The notes: a model not told the origin generated them from the sequence alone. Shown: positions 17,261-27,176, counted from the stretch's first letter. The stretch: 64,000 nucleotides of DNA from Planotetraspora silvatica (GCF_016863315.1 NZ_BOOQ01000050.1:44206-108205), one strand, 5' to 3'. Translations and numbers: made by a program.

Positions 17261-17422
17261 TCGTCGATCATGACCCGAGATGGCCACGTCAAACGTCCCG
17301 GTGACGTTGACGGAGTACCGAAGGGGTCGCGTTTCGCAAGAGTCTCGCCGATGGGTAGACCGGCGGTGTGTCGCTTGAATTCGCTGTCCAGTGGCGGCTG
17401 ACCCTGCTCTGGAGGACTGCGT

Positions 17423-18595
17423 TCAGGAGAAGAGATTCGGCCAGTTGCCGCCGCGAGCCCGTACGTCCGCGGCCACCTCCTTCACCGACCGACCGTCGGT
17501 GTCAACACGCAGATCACCTGTCCCGGCGCTGTCGAGCGCCCTGGCCTCGAACGCCGCTCGTTCGGCGATACGGTGCAGGGTGTCCGAGTTCAGCCCTTTC
17601 AGCCCATCACCCGGGAGGGCCGGCCCGCCTCCCCGGCCACGCTGCGCGACGCGCTCGGCCAGCGTTTCCGGCCCCGCATGCAAGCGGCACACGGTCAAGG
17701 CCGTTCCGGGCAGCAACTCGGCGTAGCCGCGGACGATGTCGTCGGAGCCGGCCTCCCCGGAGACGACCAGGCATTGGGCACCCGCCGCGCGGTGCCCTGC
17801 CCAGACGGCCGCAAGGTTGCGGGCCTTGAGGCGATGGCTGTCCACGTCGTCGTCCGCGACGGGACGCAGCGCACCGATCTGCTTCACATCGACATAGGCG
17901 GCACGCACGCCGGTCCGGTAGACCTGCATGAAGATCTCGTAGCCGACCGTCGACTTCCCAACCGCCGTAGCACCGCACAGCCACAGCACGGGTACCGGCA
18001 CGGAAACGGGTGCGGCATCCACCGAGGTCGGGGGGTTCTCCCGGTCAACGACACGGTGGACCGTCGCGGCGGGGAGGATGCCCGGCCATCCCCCCACACG
18101 CTCACAGACCAGCCGGGCAGTCTCGGACACCGCTAAGCCGCCCGTATCCACGCACACGTCGGCGTAGTCACTGCGTTCCAGCGTTTCCGCTTCAACGACC
18201 GCCTCCTCTACCAGATCAGGACGCCATCCCCGCGCGAGGAACCGTTCCTTGAGTTCAGCACTGTCGACGCGCAGTCGGCACACGGTGAACGTGGCCTCAG
18301 GAAGAAGGGCGGTGTACTCACGAACCTCCTCGGGAGTGTCGACGAAGCCCGCGAGGACCAGACACTGCACCCCTTCCTGCAGGAAATTCGGCCACATCGC
18401 AGCCAGATTCCGCGCGCGGAGGCGATGCGTCACCCCCTCTGGCATGGGGTAGCACAGGCTGATCTGGTCAGCGTCGACAAACGCCGTCTTGACGCCGGCA
18501 CGACTCAGCTGCGCGAACACCTCCCAGCCAACCGTGGACTTCCCGACACCCGTAGGCCCCGACAGCCAGAGCAGAGGCAGAGAAACGTTGCTCAT
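17423..18595 (-). CDS. Tandem P-loop NTPase (duplicated kinase-like domains)
   Basis: 390 residues made of two homologous P-loop domains. Domain 1 has Walker A GPTGVGKST (about residues 13-21); domain 2 has GATAVGKST (about 208-216). Each is followed by the same order of motifs: W/YE-F-Q--R-GV--A-VD, then HRLRARNLAAMW / HRLKARNLAAVW, a QCLV-G strand, E-LLP-T-TVCRL and a basic L-ERV-RG segment. Resemblance is to small-molecule kinases such as adenylylsulfate or shikimate-kinase-like proteins. No substrate can be named. An ACGCTA/TAGCGT box about 8 nt upstream suggests a leaderless start. Confidence 0.8.
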   Translation of the reverse strand: MSNVSLPLLWLSGPTGVGKSTVGWEVFAQLSRAGVKTAFVDADQISLCYPMPEGVTHRLRARNLAAMWPNFLQEGVQCLVLAGFVDTPEEVREYTALLPEATFTVCRLRVDSAELKERFLARGWRPDLVEEAVVEAETLERSDYADVCVDTGGLAVSETARLVCERVGGWPGILPAATVHRVVDRENPPTSVDAAPVSVPVPVLWLCGATAVGKSTVGYEIFMQVYRTGVRAAYVDVKQIGALRPVADDDVDSHRLKARNLAAVWAGHRAAGAQCLVVSGEAGSDDIVRGYAELLPGTALTVCRLHAGPETLAERVAQRGRGGGPALPGDGLKGLNSDTLHRIAERAAFEARALDSAGTGDLRVDTDGRSVKEVAADVRARGGNWPNLFS

Positions 18596-18769
18596 CCGCG
18601 TGACGCTAGCGGGCCCCCGGTGGAACGAGCGAGTGCATTTCGCCGCCGTCAGGGGGTGGGTGAGGCTCCGAACAGGACAGACACGGGGGCTCCCCCCCTC
18701 AAAGGGCGACCGGTACGACGGTGACGGTGGCCGTGCATATAGACGAGCGCACCGTCGCGGCAGCGGGCG

Positions 18770-20314
18770 CTAATAATGCCGCAATCCAGACCACAGCGCC
18801 GACCAGGGCTTGGCCGTGCCGGAGCACAGTGCGATCTGAGCATTCTGCTCCTCGTTGTCCACGCCCTCCCCGTTGTCCACGCGGCCCACCTGCCGGCAGC
18901 CGGTGAAGAACTGCTCGCTGGCGTCGTCGCCCTGCAGGCCCACCACCAGCACCGGCCCGTCGGCCGCGTCAGAGGGTGGCCCCCAGTCGGCGTAGCTCAT
19001 ATGGCCGGAGTAGGGCATCGGCAGGTTGTACCGGGGGCCGTACCGGACCAACGCGCTCGCCTCGCCGTAGTTGGCGGTGAAGATCACGGCTCGGGAGCGC
19101 TGCTCGGCGGGGATGGCGGCCCACTGGGCCGCTACCGCAGAGGTGAGTTCGGGCCACCCGACCTGCTCACCCTGCTCCTTGTTGATCGCGTTCACCACCG
19201 ACAGCGCGTTCGGCGGCAGTACCGGAAGCGAGAACAGACCGCTCACCATGATTGTGACGGCACCGGCGGCGACAACCGTCCATACGCGTCGCCGGTCTCG
19301 CATCCATCTGGCCACCGGTTCACAGCCGGCCGCCAGCAACACCAAAAGGAGCGGAAGCGCGTAGTACGGCTTGCCGCCGGCCAGGAGCACCAAGGCACAG
19401 AGAAGCGGATAGGCCAGCGCCATCGCACGCGCCCATCGCAGTTCGGGATCGCGCCACAGACGCAGGAACCCCGCGATCCAGATCGGCACGAACAATGGGG
19501 ACAGGTACACGATCTGCATGGGGAGGAACAACAAGCGGTTCTCAAGCCCATCGTCGGCACTGATCCCACTTGCGACGGTGAACTCCGGCCACCCGTGCGC
19601 GGCCTGCCACCACAGGTTGGGCCCGGCCACTACGGCTGCGATGACCACCCCGACTCCCAGCCACCGGCTGCGCAGCACCTGGCGCGGTCCCAGTGCCAGC
19701 TGAGCCACGAGCAGGGCTGCCACCAGAATGCCGACCAGATACTTGTTCTCCAGGGCGAGGCCGACGGCCGCGCCCATCGCGACCCAGAGGCGACCGTCGC
19801 CGGTGCGCAGCAGCCGCAACGCCAGCCATGCGATCACCACCCACGCCAGCATGTCGAACGTCGACGTGGACACCATGTGACCGACCGCCAAGACGAATAC
19901 CGACGTCGCCGCGGAGAACGCGGCGATCACCTGCGCTCGCCGCCCCCCGCGCAATTCCCTGGCCACCAGGGCCACCACCAGCACCGTCACCGCGCAGGCG
20001 AGCGTCGAGGCGACCCGCAGCCCGGCCGGGGTGTCCCCGAAGACCGCGGTGGTCGCCCTGGCCACGATCGGGGTCAGCGGGGGCTGGTCCACGTATCCCC
20101 AGGCGGGATGATCTCCGGCGACCAGGAAGTACAGTTCGTCGCGGTGGAAGCCGTAACGCCAGGAGAGCGCAGTCAGCACCCCGGCCAATGCGGACACGAT
20201 CGCCACCACCGGAACGTAGGCGAACGCCGCCACCGGGACTGTGGCGAACTTCGCCGGGCCTGTGGCGGGCACTGAGGCGCCGGCAGGCGGCGGGCCCAGG
20301 TCGGAATTGATCAA
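18770..20314 (-). CDS. ArnT/PMT-like family 39 glycosyltransferase
   Basis: 514 residues with about ten membrane helices. The first loop has the catalytic-type acidic motif YGFHRDELYFLVAGDHPAWGYVDQPPLTP (Asp/Glu near residue 57), typical of GT39/GT83 enzymes that move sugars from polyprenyl phosphates on the outer membrane face. The middle carries ENKYLVGILVAALLVA and PLFVPIWIAGFLRLW, and the C-terminus a soluble domain (IFTANYGEASALVRYGPRY). The start is TTG at 20314, with GGAGG 8 nt upstream. The acceptor is unknown. Confidence 0.88.
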   Translation of the reverse strand: MINSDLGPPPAGASVPATGPAKFATVPVAAFAYVPVVAIVSALAGVLTALSWRYGFHRDELYFLVAGDHPAWGYVDQPPLTPIVARATTAVFGDTPAGLRVASTLACAVTVLVVALVARELRGGRRAQVIAAFSAATSVFVLAVGHMVSTSTFDMLAWVVIAWLALRLLRTGDGRLWVAMGAAVGLALENKYLVGILVAALLVAQLALGPRQVLRSRWLGVGVVIAAVVAGPNLWWQAAHGWPEFTVASGISADDGLENRLLFLPMQIVYLSPLFVPIWIAGFLRLWRDPELRWARAMALAYPLLCALVLLAGGKPYYALPLLLVLLAAGCEPVARWMRDRRRVWTVVAAGAVTIMVSGLFSLPVLPPNALSVVNAINKEQGEQVGWPELTSAVAAQWAAIPAEQRSRAVIFTANYGEASALVRYGPRYNLPMPYSGHMSYADWGPPSDAADGPVLVVGLQGDDASEQFFTGCRQVGRVDNGEGVDNEEQNAQIALCSGTAKPWSALWSGLRHY

Positions 20315-20656
20315 CTTGAGGACCTCCGAGGGGATGCCGGGCCGGCGCGACCGCCGTCGTGGCCCGGGAGTTCATAGGTCATCGGCGGGATGCCGACACG
20401 AGGAAGGTAGACGGTGGGCCACGGCTGCCGGATCCCCTGCGCTCGCCAACTCTGGCCTCCCCCGTCGGGGGGAGTCACCCGGCCGGGCTCACTCCTGAGA
20501 GGGAGGCGGTCCACAGGCGCCTACCCCCCGATCTGCCGCCGCCATACCGGTGTCTGTGGAGACGGACGTGGAACGGCCGGCGCCGAGCGACGAACGCCCG
20601 AGGATCCCTCTTGCTGGGGAGGCATTGCTGAGGGCACGGGCCGCATACTTGATCGC
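20315..20656. other. Intergenic promoter region with G/C palindrome
   Basis: A 342-nt divergent region between the GT39 gene and a sensor kinase. It holds an inverted repeat (CTCCCCC-GTC-GGGGGGAG) at 20457-20474 and a CATACT box at 20644-20649, 7 nt before the kinase ATG. No gene is seen in it. Confidence 0.5.
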
Positions 20657-21871
20657 ATGCAGACGCGTCAGCTCCTCAGCGTCGTGGCGTGGATCAGGGC
20701 CCGCCCGCTGATCGCCGACGCGCTGCTCGGCGTGCTGCTCGCCGTCGTCTCGCTCATCGCGCTCGTCTTCCAGTCGCGCGATGAGCACATGCCTGCTCCG
20801 GGGCCGCTCGCGGTGGCGTTCGTCCTACTCATCAACCTGCCGCTGGCCTGGCGGCGGGCTTACCCCCTCGGGGTCAACCTGGCCATCGGGGCGGCGGCCG
20901 CCGCCTACGGGGCCACGGCGTTGCCGGACCTGGTGACGCCCGTTCCGCTCGCCGGCGTGGTCGCCATTTACAGCATCGCCGCGTGGTGCGGGAGGCGGGT
21001 CTCCATGGTCGTGGGCGTGCTGACCGCGATCAGTATCGTGGTCATCACCGTGCTTCCCGCGACCGACAGCGACTTCCTCGACTTCACGTTCGGCGCGCTG
21101 CTGCTCGGCAGCGCGTGGGTGCTGGGCGACAGTGGGCGCATCCGCCGTGTGCGCACCGCCGACCTCGAGGCGAGAGCGATCTGGCTGGCGCGGGAGCGTG
21201 ACTTCGAGGCAAGGCGCGCAGTGACCGCCGAGCGAGCCCGCATCGCCCGGGAACTGCACGACGTGGTAGCCCACCACGTCAGCATGATGGTGGTCCAGGC
21301 CGAAGCGGGGCCGGTTGCGGCGGAGCACGACGTGCGAGGGGCGCTACGGGCGTTCGACACGATCGCGGAAACGGGCAGGCGGGCACTGGTCGAGATGCGC
21401 CGCCTGCTCAGCGTGCTGCGCGAGGAGACGGACGGACCCGAGCCGGCCCTCGTGCCGCAGCCGGGTGTGGCGGAGCTGCCCGGTCTCGTCGAGCAGGTAC
21501 GGCAGGCCGGTCTGCCGGCGACGCTCGACATCGAGGGCGAGCCCGTCCCGCTGTACGCCGGAGTCGACCTGTCGGCGTACCGAATCGTGCAGGAGGCGCT
21601 CACCAACGCGGTCAAGCACGCGGGCAAGGTACCGGTTCGCGTCCATCTCCGTTACGGCCGGCAGGAGCTGCGCATCGAGGTGCGCGACGACGGGCACGCC
21701 GCAGGGCCGGAGCGCGGTGGCGGAGACGACGGCGGACCGAACGGCGGGAACGGCCTGATCGGCATGCGGGAGAGGGCGCACCTGTTCGGTGGCGAACTGA
21801 CCGCGGGGCCGGATCCCGAAGGAGGCTTCACCGTCATGGCCCGGCTGCCACTCGGCAGCACCAGAGGGTGA
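20657..21871 (+). CDS. Sensor histidine kinase (HisKA_3)
   Basis: 404 residues. Four or five hydrophobic segments (residues 10-160) form the sensor, followed by a linker, HisKA_3 ([20 protein letters not shown], phospho-His near 200) and a HATPase domain ([39 protein letters not shown]). Asp/Gly-rich filler precedes the G2 box. The ATG at 20657 sits 7 nt after CATACT, fitting a leaderless transcript; the longer frame upstream does not look coding. The cognate regulator follows 22 nt downstream. Confidence 0.92.
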   Translation: MQTRQLLSVVAWIRARPLIADALLGVLLAVVSLIALVFQSRDEHMPAPGPLAVAFVLLINLPLAWRRAYPLGVNLAIGAAAAAYGATALPDLVTPVPLAGVVAIYSIAAWCGRRVSMVVGVLTAISIVVITVLPATDSDFLDFTFGALLLGSAWVLGDSGRIRRVRTADLEARAIWLARERDFEARRAVTAERARIARELHDVVAHHVSMMVVQAEAGPVAAEHDVRGALRAFDTIAETGRRALVEMRRLLSVLREETDGPEPALVPQPGVAELPGLVEQVRQAGLPATLDIEGEPVPLYAGVDLSAYRIVQEALTNAVKHAGKVPVRVHLRYGRQELRIEVRDDGHAAGPERGGGDDGGPNGGNGLIGMRERAHLFGGELTAGPDPEGGFTVMARLPLGSTRG

Positions 21872-21893
21872 TCATCATTTCTTACCGTGGCGG

Positions 21894-22586
21894 ATGAGCA
21901 CCGGGGGCAGACGCGAAGTGAGCATCAGGATTATGGTCGCCGACGACCACGGGATCGTCAGGGACGGCTTCCGCATGATCCTTGGGGCCCAGCCGGACAT
22001 GGAGGTGGTCGGGGAGGCCGCCGACGGGTTGGAGGCGGTCGAGGCCGCCCGCAGGCTGCGCCCCGACGTGGTTCTGATGGACATCCGCATGCCTCGGATG
22101 GACGGCTTGGAGGCCACCCGTAGGCTCGCCGGCCCCGACGTGGCCGATCCCGTCAAGGTGCTGATGCTGACCACGTTCGACCTCGACGACTACGTCTATG
22201 AGGCACTACGTGCGGGCGCCAGCGGCTTCCTGCTCAAGGACGTGCGCCGCGACGACCTGGTGGGCGCCGTACGGGTCGTCGCCTCCGGGGAGGCCCTGCT
22301 CGCCCCCTCGATCACCAAGCGGCTGATCGCTGAGTTCGCCGCCCGCCCACGCCCGTCGAAGAAGGCCCCGCCGGCTGTCGAGACCCTTACGGGGAGAGAG
22401 CGCCAGGTGCTCGAACTGCTGGCGAGAGGCCATTCCAACGCCGAAATCGCCGCCCGGCTGGTGGTCTCAGAGGAAACGGTGAAGACCCATGTGAGCCACG
22501 TCCTGGCGAAGCTGTTCCTGCGCGACCGCGTGCACGCGGTGATCCTGGCCTACGAGATCGGCGTGATCACCCCGGGCTCCGGGTGA
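21894..22586 (+). CDS. NarL/LuxR-type response regulator
   Basis: 230 residues. The receiver has [16 protein letters not shown], the phospho-acceptor in [13 protein letters not shown] (about residue 62) and [10 protein letters not shown]. The output is a LuxR HTH ([43 protein letters not shown]). It pairs with the kinase just upstream. A GTG at 21918 (VSIRIM) is an alternative start that matches typical family N-termini better; ribosome-binding signals are weak for both. Confidence 0.93.
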   Translation: MSTGGRREVSIRIMVADDHGIVRDGFRMILGAQPDMEVVGEAADGLEAVEAARRLRPDVVLMDIRMPRMDGLEATRRLAGPDVADPVKVLMLTTFDLDDYVYEALRAGASGFLLKDVRRDDLVGAVRVVASGEALLAPSITKRLIAEFAARPRPSKKAPPAVETLTGRERQVLELLARGHSNAEIAARLVVSEETVKTHVSHVLAKLFLRDRVHAVILAYEIGVITPGSG

Positions 22587-22694
22587 GACTCTTCCGCGCG
22601 ACGCCCGGCATGGTGTCCCGGACAACGCCGGGCCTGCCCGGCGATGTAACCGATCAATGGCAGCTCCGGCCATTCAGTCGGTTAGGGTCGCGGG

Positions 22695-23591
22695 GTGGGT
22701 CCTCACCGCATGCCTGCCGCCGAGGTCGACGTCTCCCCCGGTCTGGTTCGCCGGCTCTTGGCCGCCCAGCAACCCGACCTTGCTCACCTGCCTGTCGAAG
22801 TGATGGCGAACGGGTGGGACAACGTCATGTGCCGGATCGGCGACGTGCTGGTCGCCCGGCTGCCGAGACGTGAGGTGGCCGCCAGGTTGCTCGTGCACGA
22901 ACAGCGGTGGCTCCCCGTTCTTGAGCCTCGGCTGCCTCTGCCCGTACCCGCGCCGGTGCGGAACGGGCAACCGGACCTCGACTACCCGTGGCCGTGGAGC
23001 ATCGTCCCGTTCCTGCCCGGGGAGATTGCCGCGCGGAAGCCGCCGGCCGACCTGCGAGACGCAGCGGTCAGCCTTGCCGGGTTTCTGGCGGCCTTGCACA
23101 CTCCCGCCGCACCGGACGCCCCCATGAACCCCTACCGCGGTGTCCCGCTCGCGGACCGCGGCGCGACGGTCACCCAGAACCTGAGCGTATTGGGCAGCCT
23201 GGTCGACCACGGGGCCGTGATGCGCGTATGGGAGGCCGCGGCCGCAGCACCGACGTGGGGCAGGCCCCCGTCGTGGGTGCACGGCGACCTTCACCCCGCC
23301 AACATCCTGGTGCACCACGGCCGCATCAGCGGTGTGATCGACTTCGGTGACATCACCTCCGGCGACCCTGCCACGGACTTGTCCGTGGCCTGGATGCTCC
23401 TGCCCACCGAATGCCACGATGCTTTCCAGAACGCCTATCGGGCGGCGGCCGAGTATGTGCCCGACGACCACATCTGGGCACGAGCGCGAGGCTGGGCGCT
23501 CGCGCTGTCGCTCGCGTTTCTGGCCCATTCCGCTGACAACCCGCTGATAGCGGAAATAGGCCACCACACCATCAATGCCGTGCTCGCATAG
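22695..23591 (+). CDS. Aminoglycoside phosphotransferase (APH) family protein
   Basis: 298 residues of the protein-kinase-like APH fold. It shows GWDNVMCRIGDVLVARLP in the N-lobe, the catalytic loop WVHGDLHPANILVHHGRISG (Asp near residue 200) and the metal motif VIDFGDITSGDPATDLS. The family phosphorylates small molecules such as aminoglycosides or macrolides; a genuine resistance role is not shown. A TAGGGT box (22683-22688) lies 6 nt before the GTG start, suggesting a leaderless transcript. Confidence 0.88.
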   Translation: MGPHRMPAAEVDVSPGLVRRLLAAQQPDLAHLPVEVMANGWDNVMCRIGDVLVARLPRREVAARLLVHEQRWLPVLEPRLPLPVPAPVRNGQPDLDYPWPWSIVPFLPGEIAARKPPADLRDAAVSLAGFLAALHTPAAPDAPMNPYRGVPLADRGATVTQNLSVLGSLVDHGAVMRVWEAAAAAPTWGRPPSWVHGDLHPANILVHHGRISGVIDFGDITSGDPATDLSVAWMLLPTECHDAFQNAYRAAAEYVPDDHIWARARGWALALSLAFLAHSADNPLIAEIGHHTINAVLA

Positions 23592-23648
23592 GCAGCGCGG
23601 CCGAATATCGGATGGCAGGCCGGGCCCGCAGGCTGTCAGGCTCCGCAC

Positions 23649-24500
23649 ATGAGTCCCCAGACCAACGGCGTGTCCGACACCTCCTGGCTCGGCACACCGA
23701 TCGACGCCCGCCCCCTGTTCGGGCCGGAGCTGACCTCGCTCCTGGACCTGCTGCGCGCACTGTCAGCGGCCGAATGGAATCAGACGGCCGTACCAGGCTG
23801 GAGCGTGCAGAACCTTGCCGCACACATCCTCGGCGACTACCGCGGCCGACTCGGCTGGAGCACAGACGGATTTCGGCCCGCCTTCGCACCCGGCGAGACC
23901 CTGGAAACGTTCATCCATCGCGTCAACCAGGACTGGATCGACCTCCACACCGGCCACAGCCCGGCCGAGCTCATCGACGCCCTAGAACTGGCAGGTGACC
24001 AGGTCAACCGTCGATTCGAGTCCACCGACCTCGGTACGGCGGGCCTGGGAGTGTCCTGGGCAGGGGCAGACCCGGCACCCACATGGCTGGACATCGCACG
24101 GGAGTTCACCGAGTACTGGACGCACCGCCAGCAGATCCGCCATGCCACCGGCCGCCGCACGGATCCGGACCCTCGGGCCCTCGCCACGGTCCTGGACACC
24201 TTCATGCGGGCCCTGCCCCACACGATGCGCGGCACCTCCGCAGCCGTCGGGACGCAGGTGCAGGTGGCCATCAGCGGTCCGGTCGGCGGCATCTGGAACG
24301 TGACGGCGATGAAGGGCCGATGGTCACTGGCCGCGGCGCCCAACGGGCAGCCGGCGGCATCGGTGACGCTGGACTCGGAGACGGCCTGGCGCTTGTGCAC
24401 GCGTGGCATCGAGCCCAGTACCGCCCTGACACGCGCGCGCATCCGGGGGGATCGTCAGCTTGCCGAAGCCGTCTGCCAGATCGTGTCCATCGTCTACTGA
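23649..24500 (+). CDS. Maleylpyruvate isomerase family mycothiol-dependent enzyme
   Basis: 283 residues with a DinB-like mycothiol-dependent maleylpyruvate isomerase N-domain: LLRALSAAEWNQTAVPGWSVQNLAAHILGDY, with the metal His, then REFTEYWTHRQQIRHATGR, with the second and third His, then a C-terminal SCP2-like part. Mycothiol is the actinobacterial thiol, so the enzyme fits the host. The specific substrate is unknown. A weak CAGGCT box lies 6 nt before the ATG. Confidence 0.85.
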   Translation: MSPQTNGVSDTSWLGTPIDARPLFGPELTSLLDLLRALSAAEWNQTAVPGWSVQNLAAHILGDYRGRLGWSTDGFRPAFAPGETLETFIHRVNQDWIDLHTGHSPAELIDALELAGDQVNRRFESTDLGTAGLGVSWAGADPAPTWLDIAREFTEYWTHRQQIRHATGRRTDPDPRALATVLDTFMRALPHTMRGTSAAVGTQVQVAISGPVGGIWNVTAMKGRWSLAAAPNGQPAASVTLDSETAWRLCTRGIEPSTALTRARIRGDRQLAEAVCQIVSIVY

Positions 24501-24616
24501 AACCGGGCGTCGAAACGCAGCCGCCGTGGATCGTGTTCGACGAGTTGGGGGCACGCGCCGACCGCCGTTGCCCGTCGTACGGCACTGGGCCGACCATCCC
24601 GGCCGCTCCGTTCTGG

Positions 24617-25097
24617 TCAGGCGCGTAGCGGGCGGAAGAACTCGCGGATCTCGGTGACCAGCTCATGCGGCCGCTCCAACGCCGCGAAATGGCCGCCTCG
24701 GTCGAACTCGGTGAACCGGGTCAGGCGGTAGCAGCGCCGTACCCATTCCTCGGGCGGCGTGAAGTTGTCCTTCGCGAAGGAGGCGAACCCGGTCGGCGTG
24801 CCGACGTACCCGGGCACAAACCTGCCGAGCATGCCCTCGGTGTGCATGGTCTCGTAGTACAGGCGAGTGGAGGTGGCGATGGAGTTGGTCAGCCAGTAGA
24901 GGGTGATGTCGGTGAGCAGTTCGTCCTTGCTGAAGACCGACTCGACGTCGCCGCCGCAGTCGCTCCATGCCCGGAACTTCTCCACGATCCACGCGGCCAG
25001 CCCGGCGGGCGAATCGGACAGTCCCGCAGCGAGCGTGGATGGCCGGGTGCCCTGGATTTGGGCGTACCCGCCCTCCTCGGAGAAGAAGTGCTCGGCC
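24617..25097 (-). pseudogene. Epoxide hydrolase-like alpha/beta hydrolase, 5' half deleted
   Basis: The C-terminal about 160 residues of an epoxide hydrolase: EHFFSEEGGYAQIQGTRPST, AGLAAWIVEKFRAWSD, the cap helix with Tyr (TRLYYETMHT), and the catalytic His in FDRGGHFAALERP. The N-terminal half with the nucleophile Asp is missing. At about 25097 the sequence switches to the start of an aldehyde dehydrogenase fragment on the other strand. Confidence 0.75.
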
Positions 25098-25645
25098 TGG
25101 GCACGGAGATGCTGGCCGCCTTGAAGGAGCGCTTTGCCGCGATCAAGGTGGGTGACCCGAAGGACGAGGCCACTCTGGTCGGCCCCCTGTCCAGTGAACG
25201 CGCCCTGGAGGGACTGCTTCGGCTGATCGAGGACGCTGAGGCCGCGGGTGCTCGAATCGTCCACGGCGGCAACCGCGTCGACCGCCCCGGGTTCTATCTA
25301 GAACCGACGATCATCACGGACATCGGCGAGGACAACCCGCTCTATCAGGAAGAAGCCTTCGGACCAGTGCTGTCCTTCTACGTCGTGAACACCGAGGAAG
25401 AAGCGATTCAGCTGGCCAACGCCACGAGGTTCGGCCTGGGCGGCTACGTCTTCGATGCCGACGTCGAGCATGCCCAACAGGTGGCGACCCGGATCGAGGC
25501 CGGCATGGTGTACATCAATTCCTGCTTCGCCGACTCGCCGAGCCTGCCCTTCGGAGGGGTCAAGAACTCCGGATTCGGACGTGAACTGTCAGAACTGGGC
25601 ATCGGCGAATTCCTCAACCGCAAACTGGTGACGGTCGCGCCGTAG
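25098..25645 (+). pseudogene. Aldehyde dehydrogenase, 5' part deleted
   Basis: The C-terminal about 180 residues of an NAD(P)-dependent aldehyde dehydrogenase: IKVGDPKDEATLVGPLSS, GFYLEPTIITDI, EEAFGPVLSFYVV and PFGGVKNSGFGRELSELGI. The N-terminal two thirds, including the cofactor-binding part and the catalytic Cys, are absent. It is joined head-to-head with the truncated epoxide hydrolase, so one deletion removed both 5' ends and the promoter region between them. Confidence 0.78.
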
Positions 25646-25760
25646 CGCGAAGACGCCCGTATCCTCCGGCACGTCGAGGACCAGATCGATGCGGCCAAGC
25701 CCGCTGGCGCGCGAGGTCCGCAACCGCCCACTGGGCGGATCACGAACGTACGCTGAGGGC

Positions 25761-25988
25761 ATGCGTAAGGTCGTTGGGGTTCTTGGCTTCATCCTGGGCG
25801 CCTACCTGATCGTCCGCGCCATCGCAGAACCGTTCGTCATCGACATGTCCGACCCGGCAACATACCGAAACGACTGGGGCGGTCCCAGCCTCGCAGGGGT
25901 CGTCGCAGTGCACAGTGGACCCGGCCTCATAGCAGCCGCGTTGATGATTTGGGCACTGATGCGCCGTCGATCGCGCCTCTCGCGGTAG
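25761..25988 (+). CDS. Small membrane protein, unknown function
   Basis: 75 residues with two hydrophobic helices (VVGVLGFILGAYLIVRAIA, and VAVHSGPGLIAAALMIWALM) joined by an Asp/Trp-containing loop, ending in a basic RRRSRL tail. A TACGCT box ends 6 nt before the ATG, so it is probably a leaderless, self-promoted gene. No family is recognised. Confidence 0.6.
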   Translation: MRKVVGVLGFILGAYLIVRAIAEPFVIDMSDPATYRNDWGGPSLAGVVAVHSGPGLIAAALMIWALMRRRSRLSR

Positions 25989-26135
25989 GACGGGCGCGGA
26001 CCGTCGCCTCTATGAGAGCGCGGCGCCCGGCATGCTCGGCGGTTACCGCCGGAACAAGGCCGGGCCGTTTATCAGCGTGTACATCTTGCCCTTCTTCATC
26101 ACGCTGATCCTTTCTGGCTCGTGTGCGGATGTGGG

Positions 26136-26897
26136 TCATGTGGCGTCGTGGAAGACGAGGCCGAGGGTGTGCCGGCGACCGGTGCGGACGGTGGAGACGC
26201 CATGGCGTACCGGTGCGGCGGACCAGCCTCGTGCGGACGGCACGGGCCTGTCTCGGGTGGTGAAGATCAGGCCGTGGCCCTGAGGGATGAGTACCGCCGT
26301 TCCGCGGGATTGCGCCCGAGGGCGCTGTTCGACGAGCAGGAACTCACCGCCGGTGTGGTCTTCGGCCGGGGCGTTCAAATTGACGACGACCTGGAGAGGG
26401 AAGACCTTCTCGCCGAAGATGTCGCGGTGGAGCGCGTTCCAGCCGCCAGCCTCGTAGCGCAGCAGGATCGGAGACGGTCTGCCCTGGCCGGCGCTGTGGC
26501 AGATCTCCAGCCATTCAGCCAGGGTGTCGGGCCATTCGGCGTCGCGGCCGAGCTTGCCGTACCAGTCGCGGGCGATGGGCAGCAACCGCACATACAGTTC
26601 TTCGCGGAGTCGCTGGACGGCCTCGGGGAAGGGGCGGTCGAAGTAGCGGTACTCCCCCTCGCCGAACCGGTGCCGTCGCATGCTGACCGTGGAGCGGAAC
26701 AGTTCCGGCTGGTCGTACAGTCCCGCCAGGTCGGAGCATTCGGCGGGCGTGAGCAGTTGAGGCAGCAGCGCGCATCCGTATTCGCCGACCTCGCCGGTGA
26801 CCGCGTCCCAGTCCGCGGCGGCGACCCGCTCGGCGAACCTGTCCCTTGCGGCGGTGTTCCGTCCCGCTGTGCGCGACGTGGCGGTGATGGCGTTCAT
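26136..26897 (-). CDS. 2OG-Fe(II) oxygenase
   Basis: 253 residues with a double-stranded beta-helix oxygenase core: the metal pair in LHRDIFGE (HxD) near residue 170, GGEFLLVEQRPRAQSRG, and the distal His/Arg in VRHGVSTVRTGRRHTLGLVFHD. The N-terminus has LLTPAECSDLAGLYD, typical of prolyl-hydroxylase-like proteins. Context (an AlkA-like glycosylase and an MGMT remnant just upstream) suggests a role in DNA or protein dealkylation repair, but this is inference. The ATG at 26897 has TTGGAGG upstream and overlaps the MGMT remnant's stop. Confidence 0.85.
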   Translation of the reverse strand: MNAITATSRTAGRNTAARDRFAERVAAADWDAVTGEVGEYGCALLPQLLTPAECSDLAGLYDQPELFRSTVSMRRHRFGEGEYRYFDRPFPEAVQRLREELYVRLLPIARDWYGKLGRDAEWPDTLAEWLEICHSAGQGRPSPILLRYEAGGWNALHRDIFGEKVFPLQVVVNLNAPAEDHTGGEFLLVEQRPRAQSRGTAVLIPQGHGLIFTTRDRPVPSARGWSAAPVRHGVSTVRTGRRHTLGLVFHDAT

Positions 26898-27049
26898 GGT
26901 GTCGCCTCCAACGTGAGAAGGGCGTGTTCGGCATGGTTGCCGCCGGCGTACCCGCCGAGGCTGCCGTCGGACCGTACGACTCGGTGGCAGGGCACGACGG
27001 GCAGCACCATGGGGCCGTAGACGGTCACGATCGGCTCGAAAGGCGGCAT
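26894..27049 (-). pseudogene. C-terminal remnant of methylated-DNA-cysteine methyltransferase
   Basis: About 36 codons match the active-site end of Ogt/Ada-type methyltransferases: PVVPCHRVVRSDGSLGGYAG (PCHR carries the alkyl-acceptor Cys) and NHAEHALLTLEA. The preceding DNA-binding HTH and N-domain are gone; a short unrelated stretch (MPPFEPIVTVYGPM) leads into it. Its TGA overlaps the oxygenase ATG, showing the old operon order glycosylase-methyltransferase-oxygenase. Confidence 0.72.
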
Positions 27050-27176
27050 GGTCACATCCTGAAAACGCCCGGCGCGCCGAAAACGTGAGATCACCTTCAG
27101 AACAGCCGCGCATCTTCCCGTTTCGGCGGGCTCGGCGGCAGGGGCGGCAGGCTCCTCCAGGTTCGGCAGGAACCGC

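Noticed and set aside
18776..20275. 499-residue plus-strand frame opposite the GT39 gene
   Set aside because: Shadow frame: rich in Arg/Gly/His, no recognisable motif, fully inside a clear membrane protein gene.
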